Source of the DNA: Diphasiastrum complanatum
Lineage: Eukaryota; Streptophyta; Lycopodiopsida; Lycopodiales; Lycopodiaceae
Assembly: GCA_029204225.1 (NCBI GenBank)
Contig: CM055100.1
Location: 26,986,649-27,050,648, forward strand
Direction: 5' to 3'
DNA length: 64,000 bases
Positions 25,501 to 36,162 of this stretch are shown here, one piece after another; the first letter of the stretch is position 1; every line of letters starts with the position of its first letter. A program made the translations under genes and the position numbers. The notes under the pieces are model-generated. The model was not told the origin of the DNA. It searched no databases and was given only the letters and a program-made list of their open reading frames with translations.

Positions 25501-28500
25501 AAAAAACTCATCCAGAAAGACCTCATATGGACATACCAATCCATCATAGGATACACCAAAAACGGATGGAAAATCAGATGACCCATCGGAACTGGCCGCA
25601 AGTGTAATCCCAAAGTACACACCAGGCGCACAATTGAGGAATAGAAGAAATGCACTGGAACGAGGAACAGGATCCACAACATCTATAGCAAGCATCGGAG
25701 CAATATTCACGTGTAACTGGGAATGAGTATCAGAGCACATATGAGCAATAATGAAGTATATGGCGGCAACATCCCCAAAAACTATCCAAGAGAGGAGAAG
25801 GAACTCTCTTAAGGTACTCTGATGGTCTCGGAACACCAGAACAAAGTGGCAACTCAGCATCGGAGACCAAGCAATATGGAGCAACCCGAAATGAAGGAGA
25901 ACCTGAAGATCACCCGGACAAACCGCTGTTGGAACGGAGGCAATAACCCAAGCGGTCAGGATATGCCAAGCCTGACAATGAGCAACAATCCAAGGAACAG
26001 ATAGAGAGCCACATGCATAACCATAGAGATATCCGCACCATAGGCGATCAGTAATATGGAAAATCCAACACCAATCAACAGGTCCAAATGAAAGAATGCC
26101 ATATATCCATAGCTGAAAATGAAGCAGTAGTATGAGCAATAGGTCCAAATGAAATCCAAGCGATATGTAATAATGCCAAATAGCAAGAGGTAAAAAAGAA
26201 TCAGTCGCATGAAAAACCTCTAATGCATAAAAAGCCCAAAAGTGTATACCATTGGCATGGAGTGCAACAAACCTATATGTAGAAACACAAGGAGACTGAA
26301 GGATGCCTGTATACTCATCTAGAAAGATCCTAGTATATATATACCCTAGATAAGTAATAGTGACCATCTGGCAAATATCCTTGGATGGAAAATGTGTAAC
26401 GGTAAGGGCCAAAGGCACATGAATCATGTCAGGAACCATAGAAATATCATGAGGCAGATCACAAACCTCAACCAAAGATCCATGGAGTAAAGCGAAAGAA
26501 GATACAACATGATCACCAATAGCGAGGGAACCATCAAACGTGGACCTGTGAAAAACCTCATAGAAATCAGCAGGAACATCGGCCATAACGGACTCAAGAG
26601 ATGGAGATATAGAGACCAATGGAGAAGATACTGCACCAACCACCGAACCAAGAGGGCTATCTGAGGTATGCGCAAAAGCAATAGTAGAAATACCACCAAG
26701 GTATACGGACTCAATATCAATGAAACCAAGAATGACCGCTGAATACAATATCTATGAATCAAGGCATATAGGCGCAAGGCATGCAGCAACAACCTGAAAA
26801 TCCAGAGCAACATCAACCTGAGGAAGAGGACCCATGGATGGTGAAAGTGACGCAGCAACTGATGTACTCTGAATGGAGAGAAGAGCTGCATCATGAGCCT
26901 TTGGCAGGCTACGCATAAACTGCTTCCCGGTAACCAACTGATAGTCACCCTGGGAATCAATATCAGCAAGTGAATGATGCTGACCAGCATGAGTAAAGGA
27001 AAGTGTTTGCTGAGAGAGATCCACAACAACAGTACCAAGTGAAGAGAACCAGTCTGCACCAAAAATAATGTCATAGTGCTCCAGAGGAATGATGTAGAAA
27101 TATGCCTAACCAGAAAAAAAATCACCAATGCGATAATCCAAGCCCTGAAACATCTGAGAACTGGGAAAAGAATGGGAATGAGCAACCTCAACACTGAGAT
27201 TCTGGGAAGCAGGAACAGGTGTAGCACAAATCCTGGTGGAAATGTAATTGCTAATAAATTAATGTGTACTGCCTGTATCCACTAAAGCAATATACTCTCG
27301 CCCCGCATATGGAATAATCTGATCCACAAATGGAAGAACATACGTAGGCATAATAACAGAAGCATCAACTGATAAGTTCTGGCCTAAATATGCATCTAGA
27401 AGAACCACATACTCATCTAGACGGGTATCAACAAAATAAGCTAGTGAGTATACAATAGGACCATCATGAAATGTATAACCATATGCCATATGGAGATCTA
27501 CTGGAGTAGCCAAAGCATCTGAAAGAGCAACCGTAGACCCATGAATAATATCGAAATAAGGAGCATAGGCGACAACATCTATAGCATGGCGCTCAGGAAC
27601 ATGAGTAGCATCAAAGTACTCAACAACAATATCAAAGCATGCAACAGCATCAGCAATAGTAGCAAGGCATGCTATATCAGTATCAAAGCATGGAACAATA
27701 TCATAGCATGTAACAACATCGGTAGCACCATCAAAGCAAGCAACGACATCATCAATAGTATCATAGCATGCTATATCAGTATCAAGGACCATATCAGCCG
27801 CAACCTGTATATGTAAATCAGCATCAGTAGGAACCTGTATATGTGAATCTGACTCACTATGGGATACAATGACGAGCTCAAGTAGATCAATAACTATCTC
27901 AAGTAAATCAGGCAACTCGCTCACACTGTGTGATATAGAATCATCCTCATGTGTATTGCTAGCAATGTGTGAATCAACCTCATGTGAATCGCTAGAAATG
28001 TGTGACTCTATCTCTATTTGTCCTGCACAAGAAAATAGAACCTTGCATATGGAAGAATGCTCACGAGAAGAATCAGAAGGACTAGAACTCTCAAGAGCTA
28101 TAATACCACTTGAAAGAGCGAGAGGAGGAACAAATATAGAATTATCATCAGAAAATATAAGAAGGCAAAGTACAGGTAGAAAGTCATGCCACTCAAAGAT
28201 AGGCGGATGAGAATGGACATAGTCAAACCACTTCGACCTAGCATAACCCTTTAAGAGAAAAATTGCATCAAGAATCTTATTAGGACTTGAACAAGTTGGC
28301 CGAGAAGTATCAAAGTAATGTTGAAGATGTGTGAGCCATTTGTCGAACATATGTTCAGATGGTATATCACTATTAAAAACAAAAAGATAATCTAATGGGG
28401 ATAGAGACCGAAAATCAGAAGTCGTGATAAAAAATAAAATTAAAAGTAACGGAAAAGAATACGTAACCCAAGGATCCAAATAATTTGGGTGGTTTTTTCT

Positions 28501-31469
28501 TTTTTTTAAATGGAGCGTAGAAAACGAAGAAAAAGTGAAAAACGAAATTGACGACGAAAATGAATTATGGAATCGAAACGCGAATGGAACGGAAACTAAT
28601 AACAAATAACGAAAGACAAAATGAAAAATGCGATGGACAACACAAACTACAAAATGGAATGGAAATAACAAAACAATAGCCACAGGCAGAAAGTTAAGCC
28701 AGGCAAGACGCTAATCAAGTGGATGAACTGAAGGAGAGGACATAAGTCGTCACAACAGGTACACCAATGAAAAGACGTGAAAAAGCCTGCTAAAGAAAAA
28801 AAAAATGACAAACAGTGTAAGTAGTACCTCGCAACTGCAATCGAAAGTGTGCTGAAAACGGTAGTAAAATGGAGAGATACCCGGGCAGCCACCAAATAGA
28901 GATAAGAGGGGCCTGCAAAAGCAACCATATAATGAGAGAAATAAGTAGCAAGTAGTGGAGTATATGGCTGGAAAATGGACAGCCAAGTAAGGAAGGTGAG
29001 TGCCAAAAAGAGAGGGTTAGGCAGCCAGCAAGCAAAACTGGGAAATCAGTAGAAAGAAGGTGGAGACATTGCAAGGAGGGGTGGGTTGGGAAAGAGTACA
29101 AATAGGTTGAGTTATGGACAACAAGCGGAAAGTAAAGTAGGGTGCTGGAAGTAGGTGATGGTGGGCTGGATAATGGGCAGTAGTAGGGCGCCAGTCCTCC
29201 TCCAAACAATAATTTGCAAAACAAGTGGAGAGAGAAAGCTAAAGATCCAAGCTGAAAATAGATGCTGGGTAGCAGCTAGTAAGATCCACAAATGTCCTGC
29301 AAAATGATGGAAAAACCGCTGAAAATGGTGATGAAGTAGGGCGCCGGACAGCCTCCAAACAATCAGCAAAATGGACAGCAAATCGGTGGAGAAATCCGTC
29401 GAAGATGGCAAGGTAGTAGGGCGCTAGGCAGCAGCTACCAAAATCCGCACATAACCTGAAAAAAAAAATGGAGAAGATCGCTGAAGGGGGTGCTGGACAG
29501 CCTCCAATCAATCCACAAAATGGGCAGCAAATCGGTGGAGAAAATCGACGAAAGTGACAAGGTATTAGGTCAGCCTCTGCCAAATCTGGAAAAATGATAG
29601 AAATCTAATGAAAAAATCAACAAAAGTGATGGGTTAGTAGGGCGTTGGACAGCCTCTACTAAATCTGAAAAAACGATGAAAATCTAATGAAAAAATCGAC
29701 GAAAGTGATGGGTTAGTAGGGCGCTGTGGACAGCCTCTACTAAATCTGAAAAAGTGGTGCACAAGAAAGTGCTTTGATACCAAGTTACAAAAGAAGCCAC
29801 AATTGATCTAGAGCTATGTTATGAAAGCATCACATAAGCAAGGCTTAACCCTAGAAAGCAGGAAAAAGAGAGATTAAGGAGACTAAAGAGAGAGATCAAT
29901 ATCGTCAGCTGAGTAACAAATGACACAGATTCCCTACTTATAGCCTAGAGGAAGCCCTAAAAGGAAGCTTCCAGTGGTTAGGGCCCAACTGGGAGGGATA
30001 ATAGTGCACCCACCAAGAAAGCCCCCACTCTCCAGTAATATGTCCAAATGTCCAAATAATGAATAATAAGGCCCAAGGCCAACCATATAGTCTAAGTGTC
30101 AATAATGAATAAAAAAGGGCCCAAGGCCTACTTATGCATAAAGTAAAGTAAATGTAAATGGACATGGCAAACGTAATGAGCCGAGTCCATAACTAGTGTA
30201 TTTTTCTATTTGTCTGTAATAGGACTATATTGCCATCTTCCACTACATCATCTTTATCCATCTCAAAATCAGGGTTTAGGGTTTAGGCCCATTTTGCTCC
30301 TTTTGGCTACACAAACTTATTATATGTGAGTTGTACATATGTCAAATGTAAATTCGTTGTAATCCCCCTAACAAATCTTAGCAAGCAATGCAAGGGAGAT
30401 TCACAAGGCCTAGAAATCGAGACATATGACTCCTGTAAGCAAACATGTACTTTGTGGAGCTTGGTTCCATTACAACTAGGAGCTTCCATGCCCTACTACT
30501 ACATATAGATGCACACTTTTTCGATTCAAGTAGTTGAGCAAGGACCTCCTTTGTGTTTGATGTTCTCCACAACTGACAGTATTGAAAAACAAAATGCACT
30601 CGATGGCTAATCCCTTACAAGGAAGGGCAATGAGTCCCTTCAAAAAACTCAAAACTAGACTAGAACATAAGCTACTAGCTTAATGAAATTAATTCTTATT
30701 TGAACTAGCTAGTAGGGGCTTGCTAAACAAGTTTGGTCAAGTCCAATCTGCATTCTTGTAGAAGGCCTAAAAGTCTAAGCAACAAGCAACCCTATCCAAA
30801 AGTAATGAAGGCCCAATATTGCCCTCTGAATGAAATAATAAATGGTCCAGCCAAATAGAATGGATCTTGAATCCATGAATGATGTCAAGTAAGACCTAGG
30901 GTTATTATGAGTCTAGAACCAGATGGATCATGGAACTTGTTTTCTGTAGCCTGTTGGAATTTAATCTAACTCCTACTCATCCCAACAACCTTTCTTCCTT
31001 CTCTAAATTTTACTCTCTTAAATGAAACCTGCAAAAAATGAACTGTTTTTTGCTCACAATTTCTGACAGCCGAAAAATGCGAGAAAATCGACACTGCATT
31101 TTTCATGCAAGTTTTGACAGGCGAGAAAAGCGAAAAATGTGACACGGGATTGCATACAGGCAACAGTTGCCTTTAAAAAAAGGGCGAAGGTTAAAAAGCA
31201 AAGAGTGTCGCGACGACCGTCTGCAGATTTACAAGGGATCCCAAGTACAGACCATTCCATCTTCATGCTCCAATAATAAACCGGTCTATTGATCAGTTTA
31301 AACAACTGTTAACTATCTTGTAATTGTAAAGTTAAGATAACACAAGATCTTCCAGTTGCTATAAGTAAATGAGCAATTGAAGAAAAAAAAGGGGGAGGGG
31401 GGGGATATTTTTATACAGATACTCCAACAGACATCAAACGACCAAAACGGGTCTTCTAGTAGCTGACTC

Positions 31470-31535
<66 letters not shown>

Positions 31536-34500
31536 CAAAACTTTAGCAATTGGTTTGATCATGCGCTTATCAACGCAATTGTATTGTGGTCTGATTGTTG
31601 TTTTACAACATTATTATATGGATTCGCTACTGTTCTACATCTTTGCATTCTCGTTGAATGAAATTAATCAAATGTAAAGACATCAAAATCCACTAATTTT
31701 AACTAGGAACCATGCCTAGTAATTAACCAAATGCAAAGAAAATACCTTTAACATGAAAAGATATTGGACAAATATCATGGAAGAACTGAATGCGGTGAAG
31801 ACTGATACACTTTAGCCATCGAGAAAATTGGCTAGCAATTGCAAGAACAGAAATCCTCGAGAAGATTTCATGAACATAATTCTTGTAGCTTCATTTGGAA
31901 AGTTTTAGACATTGAGCCAACGTAAGAAAGAGACGGACAACTAAGAAGTACCACAAACCTTCATGGTCAAAGATCAATGCGAACGGCTGGCTAACTATGT
32001 GAAGAGATTAGTATATGCCCTAAACCGCTTAGTAGTCATAATATTATCTAGTGTAATCAATGCTAGTGTGTGAATTCAGTGGACTGACGTGTGTGCCATG
32101 GTTCTTTTGCCAACATGCCCGCTGCTCAGGAACATAGCACGACAACTGGTCACTTTTGAGTACTTCCAATGGCCATTTGAAGGAGAGCAGTGTAAGTTGA
32201 GGTTGGATATGCTAAGGCCTGTGACATGGTGGAGCATCCACGGTCGCAGCACAAGTGACTTGCAGCGACTGGCCGAGAAAGTCCTTTCACGGGACTGTTC
32301 GACATCCACCTGCAAGCGGAATTGGAGCACCTGGGCCTTGTATCACACACATAAGTGGAACAGGCTATCCATCGAGCAGTGCAGGCGGTTGGTGTTTGTG
32401 AACACCAACGACCGTATGCTGAGACACACACGCAGAGGGCCAGACGATCGAGGTGAGTCACTTTATTACCCCGTGCTCCAGCTATGTTTTGATGAATTGA
32501 GCTGCTTTCAGAATATGCAATGAATTGCAAAGACAACAATGTTTGTTTGTGGTTGCAGGTGAACTCAGACTCTTGCTTGGTGGACTCAGCAGCTGCTGCT
32601 CCTCAGCCACCACTCACGCAGGACGAGCTGGATGATGAGATCTACACAGATTTTTACAAACAGGCAGAGGCTTATGCACGGGACCCGAAACATTCGGCAA
32701 CCTATGTAAATGTACTGCCCTTGATTAGAGCTTTAATCTGATATCCATATTGCCCACAAAAAAACCAGAAAACAAATAAAATTAAAAAACGTTTCTCAGA
32801 AACGCTCCCCTAAACCAGAACCGTGGTATAGAAACGCGTTCCATCAAACTTTGAATATACAAAGTTTCATAAAATTGGGTTAAGGAAAATGGTATCAAGT
32901 AGAATCTAGAATTGAGATTCCGTGGTATCCACATAACTCCTGTTTGATACAGCTTAATCTCATCAATTAACAGCTCAGTTCCTCACTTTAAAGTAAAGAG
33001 TTCATTTCCACTCGGGTGCAGATAGACACACAAGCTAGAAAAACTGATGAGCTTGAGGGTGCAGTATTTTACTTTTTTGTTTGCAGAAGCAGGAGGTGCT
33101 TGTGGCCTATTCAGTAGTTGTGCCAAACGCTCTGCAGTAACTAACCCATCTTCACTCACTCCAACAGATGCCTGCAGGAACCCCATATGCAAGCAATGGT
33201 ACAAATTGTTATTTAATATTTGCACTGAAAATTTTCAGGTTATTGCTTGAGGTGCAAATCAACACGTAGCTGTCCAACCAGAAAAATTGTAAGCTAAACT
33301 AAGTGGGACTGTAAGTTAGGGAAATGTACACTTGAACAGTCACATTCAAAGAGATTTTGATGCATCTATATGAAAAGACTCGTACTGATTCTCACACACC
33401 TAAAAATGAGATGATAGGCATACTACATAAGGCGATGGAAGAAACAAATTGTGTTGAAGAATAGCAAGGAGATCCAAGAAATTTGAATACAGGTTCTACT
33501 TCCTCAATTGAACGCAATGTTTAAGGCCCCCCCACAAAACCAAAATAGCCCATGGGATTACTTAGCCAAATATTTGCACTTTAAAACACCAAAACACCAA
33601 TATCCAACATGTAAGTAGATAATAAATGGTTGCTCAGAATCTAAGGATCATATGACTTTTCCATTGATTTGGGACAAAGGGAAGACCATCTCAAAACCAT
33701 CTACTTGCTGGCTGTTCAGAAAAAAACTGTTCAAACCAGTTATTAAGAACCTTGTAGTCTAGTCACATATGGAGTAGCCAGGTCAAGGCTGAAACTTTTG
33801 AGGCTAATTGAGGATATTGTGCCAATTGTAAAAAGTTTTCAGTGTACCTCTCTGCTTCAAACTCGGAACGTTTACATCTAGTACAAGGCATGTTTCACTT
33901 AAACATTTATTTCACATAAGCATAGCTGATGTCTGTAGAATACTACTAAGCTATAAGTCTTTTCCTTCATTGACCTACCAGGCAGTACCTGCCAGCTTTT
34001 GACAGCACTTTCTGTTCCACTAGAAAAAGTTGAGAACTCCATGTCATCATCCCCTGAAAAAAATCCTAGAATTGCGAGGGCATCCTGCACATTAGAGACA
34101 AGTGCAAATTATCATGTGCCGGATGTTGCATAAGTTAAACAGCCTGTTTTACAGAAATGAAATAATGACAAAAAAATTCTTAGAAAAAATTAGATATCAA
34201 ACATCATGAAAGACCCCTGGAGCAGCTGCAGTCAGTCATCAACGACACCCGCCCCACGCATATTGCATAATCCCAAACTTGTGGTCAGGTAGAAATGCAA
34301 CAAAGGGACCGCTCCAACCACACCTGCAACTCTTTCACGTCATCACCCTCGGACCCCCTCTTTAGTGTCCTTTGCTTCACATTTGAGCTCAATTTAGATG
34401 TAGCATTGGCTTCACCACCAGCAACGTGCTGTTTTGGTAAACTCCCGTCTCCTCTCGGCACCTGCCCTGTACCCAGAGTGTCCCCTTTCCGTGAAGTACT

Positions 34501-35211
34501 CTTTACAAATGCAGATGCAAAGGTGTCTGTAGAATCAACAAATCTTTCTGTTTCAACCGTCTCTATCCCAGAAGCTGCAATGCGGACTTCTTTTGAATCC
34601 TTTGTGTCATGAATTATTGGAGTGTTTAAAGATTGTAACAGGCCTCTCAAACCAGCAATCAACTCCCGAAGGGTCGCCTCCTCCATCGCCTTTGATTGCA
34701 AACGATCCCCCAATTCCTGACGCAAAAATTGAATTTCTTGTTTCAAGGACGCAGAATGCTCCGCCCAAATCTTGCGCTCAGCATTCCAGCGGCCCTCTTC
34801 TCGCAGCCATCTCTGCTCCTCTCGCAGCCATCTTTGCTCTTCTCGCAGCCACCGGGCTTCTTCTTTTTCCAAAGATTGACCGCGAATTGTCAGTACGGAA
34901 CACTTACCCACTTCTTTACTTGTCTTACAAAACCCACCACAATCAAGAACGACATCGTTGCCTTGAACAACACCTAAACCTGCTGCCCATGACTGCGAAT
35001 GCATAAACCAATTGTTGTTGCCATGTCTGCTGCTGCCATGTCTACTGCTGCTGCTGGCCCGAAGTCCAAGACACTTGTTATTTTGTTGTTGGAAATAGAA
35101 CCCATATGAATGCTGCTGCTGCTGCTGCTGCTGGTGGCACTCCTCTGATGATATAGCTGCTACTGGAATGAAATTTGTGAGTGTACATGAAATAATAGCA
35201 TGGGAAGACAT
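22557..35211 (-). CDS. PTAC5: pTAC5-like plastid protein (peptidoglycan-binding fold plus DnaJ zinc finger)
   Basis: Six exons with consensus splice sites join in frame: 35211-34324, 34084-33989, 33171-33073, 23319-23052, 22871-22834 and 22649-22557 (1,482 nt, 493 residues). Residues 27-33 are poly-Gln. Residues about 112-195 form a charged coiled coil with three WLREEQR-type repeats. A PG_binding_1-like domain spans exons 1-3 (DDVKELQ, DALAILGFFSGDDDMEFSTF, VGVSEDGLVTAERLAQLL). Exons 4-6 give LLGENRWEDP and four C-x2-C-x-G-x-G repeats (CFSCRGEG, CTECEGTG, CPYCEGSG, CDLCNGKG) of the DnaJ type. This architecture is that of pTAC5, a plastid transcriptionally-active-chromosome protein that acts with HSP21 under heat (established knowledge). 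The third intron is 9.75 kb and full of transposons. The first 60 residues could be a transit peptide; that is inference. Confidence 0.87.
24185..24330. repeat. Direct repeat beside the truncated gypsy-2 LTR
   Basis: A segment of about 46 bp (TATTGTTCAGTGCTTTACTT through GTTGTTTCAAGA) occurs twice, about 95 bp apart, with a TTTAGGGTTTA-containing spacer. The second copy ends some 10 bp before the truncated LTR begins at 24339, so the duplication probably arose in the same rearrangement. Confidence 0.8.
24339..24496 (-). repeat. Truncated 3' LTR of gypsy-2
   Basis: Matches 30037-30194 base for base in length (158 bp) with few differences. The remaining 254 bp of the LTR are missing. On the minus strand it begins AGTTATGGAC directly after a purine tract (GGGGAG). 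Confidence 0.9.
24598..26748 (-). CDS. gypsy-2 unknown region fused to a chromodomain
   Basis: A 716-codon open frame. The last 80 codons are a chromodomain tail (VDPELFPFLPAAIQQVRLHH, then FLIKWNGRPVEEATWEP), homologous to the end of gypsy-1. The preceding roughly 640 codons occupy the place of RT, RNase H and integrase but show none of their motifs. They are rich in Trp, His, Leu and Phe and contain degenerate repeats such as ALWIPWAF, AFWIPWCD and ALRIPWHSW. The frame continues from the protease across one stop at 26752. Either an acquired sequence or an expanded repeat kept open by selection would fit; I cannot assign a function. Confidence 0.6.
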   Translation of the reverse strand: MYSAVILGFIDIESVYLGGISTIAFAHTSDSPLGSVVGAVSSPLVSISPSLESVMADVPADFYEVFHRSTFDGSLAIGDHVVSSFALLHGSLVEVCDLPHDISMVPDMIHVPLALTVTHFPSKDICQMVTITYLGYIYTRIFLDEYTGILQSPCVSTYRFVALHANGIHFWAFYALEVFHATDSFLPLAIWHYYISLGFHLDLLLILLLHFQLWIYGILSFGPVDWCWIFHITDRLWCGYLYGYACGSLSVPWIVAHCQAWHILTAWVIASVPTAVCPGDLQVLLHFGLLHIAWSPMLSCHFVLVFRDHQSTLREFLLLSWIVFGDVAAIYFIIAHMCSDTHSQLHVNIAPMLAIDVVDPVPRSSAFLLFLNCAPGVYFGITLAASSDGSSDFPSVFGVSYDGLVCPYEVFLDEFFGYSFSIGASTISRFVATVFMHRVFLDDALISWTFWSFWHAALLVISALRLPCAIATSHSWALWIPWAFDHVGAHFSILAILCQDDLFMLHVSWPIACFSMLLQCACHPAYVPTPWCWSSDVAIFSWGTYITEFAHMVNGYVYDAAICDEFPSLFQFSYWLPVVDAVLPSRAFWIPWCDVPIFWADPLLSWALRIPWHSWLLLDLLLVPWHSWLFHIVWFQMTRPRCSLRCHDVDPELFPFLPAAIQQVRLHHSRRCRQIQFLIKWNGRPVEEATWEPIDVFYHTPSLADQDRALAALVDS
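26752..27258 (-). pseudogene. gypsy-2 protease end and linker
   Basis: Follows the DTGSTH active site across a stop (27259): FISNYISTRICATPV, LDYRIGDFF, a second stop near 27108, then HYDIIFGADWFSSLGTVVVD and the linker GKQFMRSLPKAHDAALLSIQ, matching gypsy-1. Homology to gypsy-1 ends soon after PLPQVDVAL, where RT should begin. Confidence 0.85.
27259..28683 (-). CDS. gypsy-2 Gag-like and protease start
   Basis: A 474-codon frame. The recognisable Gag begins near 28370 (HMFDKWLTHLQHYFDTSRP, LLKGYARSKWFDYVHSHPP, FEWHDFLPVL). The N-terminal part before that may be leader sequence. The middle is acidic and repetitive, with many D-x-A-C-[YF]-D units (ACYDTIDDVVACFD and so on). The frame ends at the retropepsin motif GREYIALVDTGSTH followed by a stop. 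I saw no zinc knuckle. Confidence 0.75.
   Translation of the reverse strand: MAIVLLFPFHFVVCVVHRIFHFVFRYLLLVSVPFAFRFHNSFSSSISFFTFSSFSTLHLKKRKNHPNYLDPWVTYSFPLLLILFFITTSDFRSLSPLDYLFVFNSDIPSEHMFDKWLTHLQHYFDTSRPTCSSPNKILDAIFLLKGYARSKWFDYVHSHPPIFEWHDFLPVLCLLIFSDDNSIFVPPLALSSGIIALESSSPSDSSREHSSICKVLFSCAGQIEIESHISSDSHEVDSHIASNTHEDDSISHSVSELPDLLEIVIDLLELVIVSHSESDSHIQVPTDADLHIQVAADMVLDTDIACYDTIDDVVACFDGATDVVTCYDIVPCFDTDIACLATIADAVACFDIVVEYFDATHVPERHAIDVVAYAPYFDIIHGSTVALSDALATPVDLHMAYGYTFHDGPIVYSLAYFVDTRLDEYVVLLDAYLGQNLSVDASVIMPTYVLPFVDQIIPYAGREYIALVDTGSTH
28870..29770 (-). repeat. Repeat array in the gypsy-2 5' leader
   Basis: At least five copies of a GGGCGCYGGACAGCCTC-like motif (near 29337, 29417, 29487, 29638 and 29716) alternate with AATCAATC and GGTGGAGAAATCG-like spacers. 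The same core is in the gypsy-1 leader (8560-8865). It lies between PBS and gag, where packaging and dimerisation signals usually are; that role is inference. Confidence 0.75.
29771..29782 (-). other. gypsy-2 primer binding site
   Basis: TGGTATCAAAGC on the minus strand abuts the LTR end (GTAACT). It is one base different from the gypsy-1 PBS and of the same initiator-Met tRNA type. Confidence 0.85.
29783..30194 (-). repeat. 5' LTR of gypsy-2
   Basis: 412 bp, reading AGTTATGGAC...CTTTTGTAACT on the minus strand. The ends are again AGTTA/TAACT and not TG..CA. Confidence 0.88.
31257..31662 (+). repeat. Isolated copia-3 LTR copy
   Basis: Same order of segments as 39012-39424: CATCTTCATGCTCCAATAA, ACTATCTTGTAATTGTAAA, ACGGGTCTTC, a GA array (31470-31533), ATTGTATTGTGGTCTGAT, then TCTTTGCATTC. 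No coding region adjoins it, so it is a solo or truncated LTR, in the third intron of the pTAC5-like gene and antisense to it. Confidence 0.75.
32089..32741 (+). pseudogene. hAT transposase C-terminal fragment
   Basis: First exon (32089 to about 32455) reads CKLRLDMLRPVTWWSIHG, LQRLAEKVLSRDCSTSTCKR, NWSTWALYHTHKWNRLSIEQ and RRLVFVNTNDRML: the hAT dimerisation region (WW..HG, ...RNWS.., ..NRL..E....LVFV..N.R). A CGAG-GTGAGT donor and TTGCAG acceptor lead to a second frame at 32560 (PPLTQDELDDEIYTDFYKQA), but the two exons do not join in phase. N-terminal BED and catalytic parts are absent. It is antisense within the large pTAC5-like intron. Confidence 0.8.
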
Positions 35212-36160
35212 GGATGGATGGCCTGTTTGTGGATGCTAATTGTTGCCTGGAACAATTATTTGCAGAATTAACTAGTCCTTCTGCATCAGGACATACACAG
35301 AGCAAATGAACATAAGATAAGAGGAGGAGGCACACACATTCAGTTTTCCAAAAGCATGATTTTGCTATTTAAATCATATGGAAACTATCCCCAAAAAAAA
35401 GCATTACAAATTGTGAAAATCACAACCCCATAAACAAATGCATGTATGCATATCAAATTGCAATAAAAAAATTCTTAGCAACAAGATTCTTGTAGTCTTG
35501 CCGCACATTTATTAATGGGCATTCAGAAACACTTTTTTTTTTTTGAGTTTCATTTTACCCATGGTTCACCGATTATGTAGCACATGGCATGCCATGTGAT
35601 ATTAACTACAATATGTCTCTAACTACAACACAAGAAGATACTAACTAAAGAGAAAAATTCCAATGGATTTCAATGTAAACAAACGTGTCGCTTGTGAAGA
35701 CAATCATGTGCGACAACTTTGGAAGTGACATTAGGGTCTCCACTCTATACTGCTAATAAATTCTTTAAATGTATCTTGATAAGTGTCAAAACCATCTCTA
35801 GCACATCTTTTTTCTATGGTATTGTGTTCACTTTCCTTTTTTACTTTTTTTGTCACGTATTAAGATTAGCTTTTCATTTTCTAATACAACAACAGGCTTG
35901 GACCCCATAGCATAAGCCATTGTATCATGTGAATCATTCACAACCATTCAACTTTCTCATGTAAAACAAATTGTATAATCTATGCACTAATGCAAGTACC
36001 AAACTATGTAGTCTATGTGGCAATTCAGGTATCAAACTGTCACAGTCATAAACAATATCCACTTTTAAGATATTAAATTGTATGTTTGAAAAATTCAAAT
36101 TATAAAATAGAAAATGACGCATTTGAGAATCAAATTTTTTATAAAAACATTATTTCAGAA
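35212..36160. other. Upstream region of the pTAC5-like gene
   Basis: Contains an AT-rich CTATTTAAAT at about 35366-35375, some 155 bp above the start codon on the minus strand, which could be a TATA box. Otherwise no supported feature. Confidence 0.35.
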
Positions 36161-36162
36161 TA

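Larger units (their letters stand above)
24339..30194 (-). mobile_element. gypsy-2: non-autonomous Ty3/gypsy element lacking RT, RNase H and integrase
   Basis: Minus-strand element in the third intron of the pTAC5-like gene (same strand as the gene). It has a 5' LTR (29783-30194), PBS, a leader with repeats, gag, protease, a long unknown region, a chromodomain and a truncated 3' LTR (24339-24496). From 28683 to 24598 one frame runs through all parts (1,362 codons) with only three stops, near 27259, 27108 and 26752. The protease flank and the chromodomain tail are clearly related to gypsy-1, but no RT, RNase H or integrase motif occurs anywhere, so it needs enzymes supplied in trans. Confidence 0.85.

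Noticed and set aside
24837-26210. Other minus-strand ORFs of 84-137 codons inside gypsy-2
   Set aside because: Shadows of the 716-codon frame.
34295-35006. Plus-strand ORFs over the first pTAC5-like exon
   Set aside because: Antisense shadows of a well-supported coding exon.
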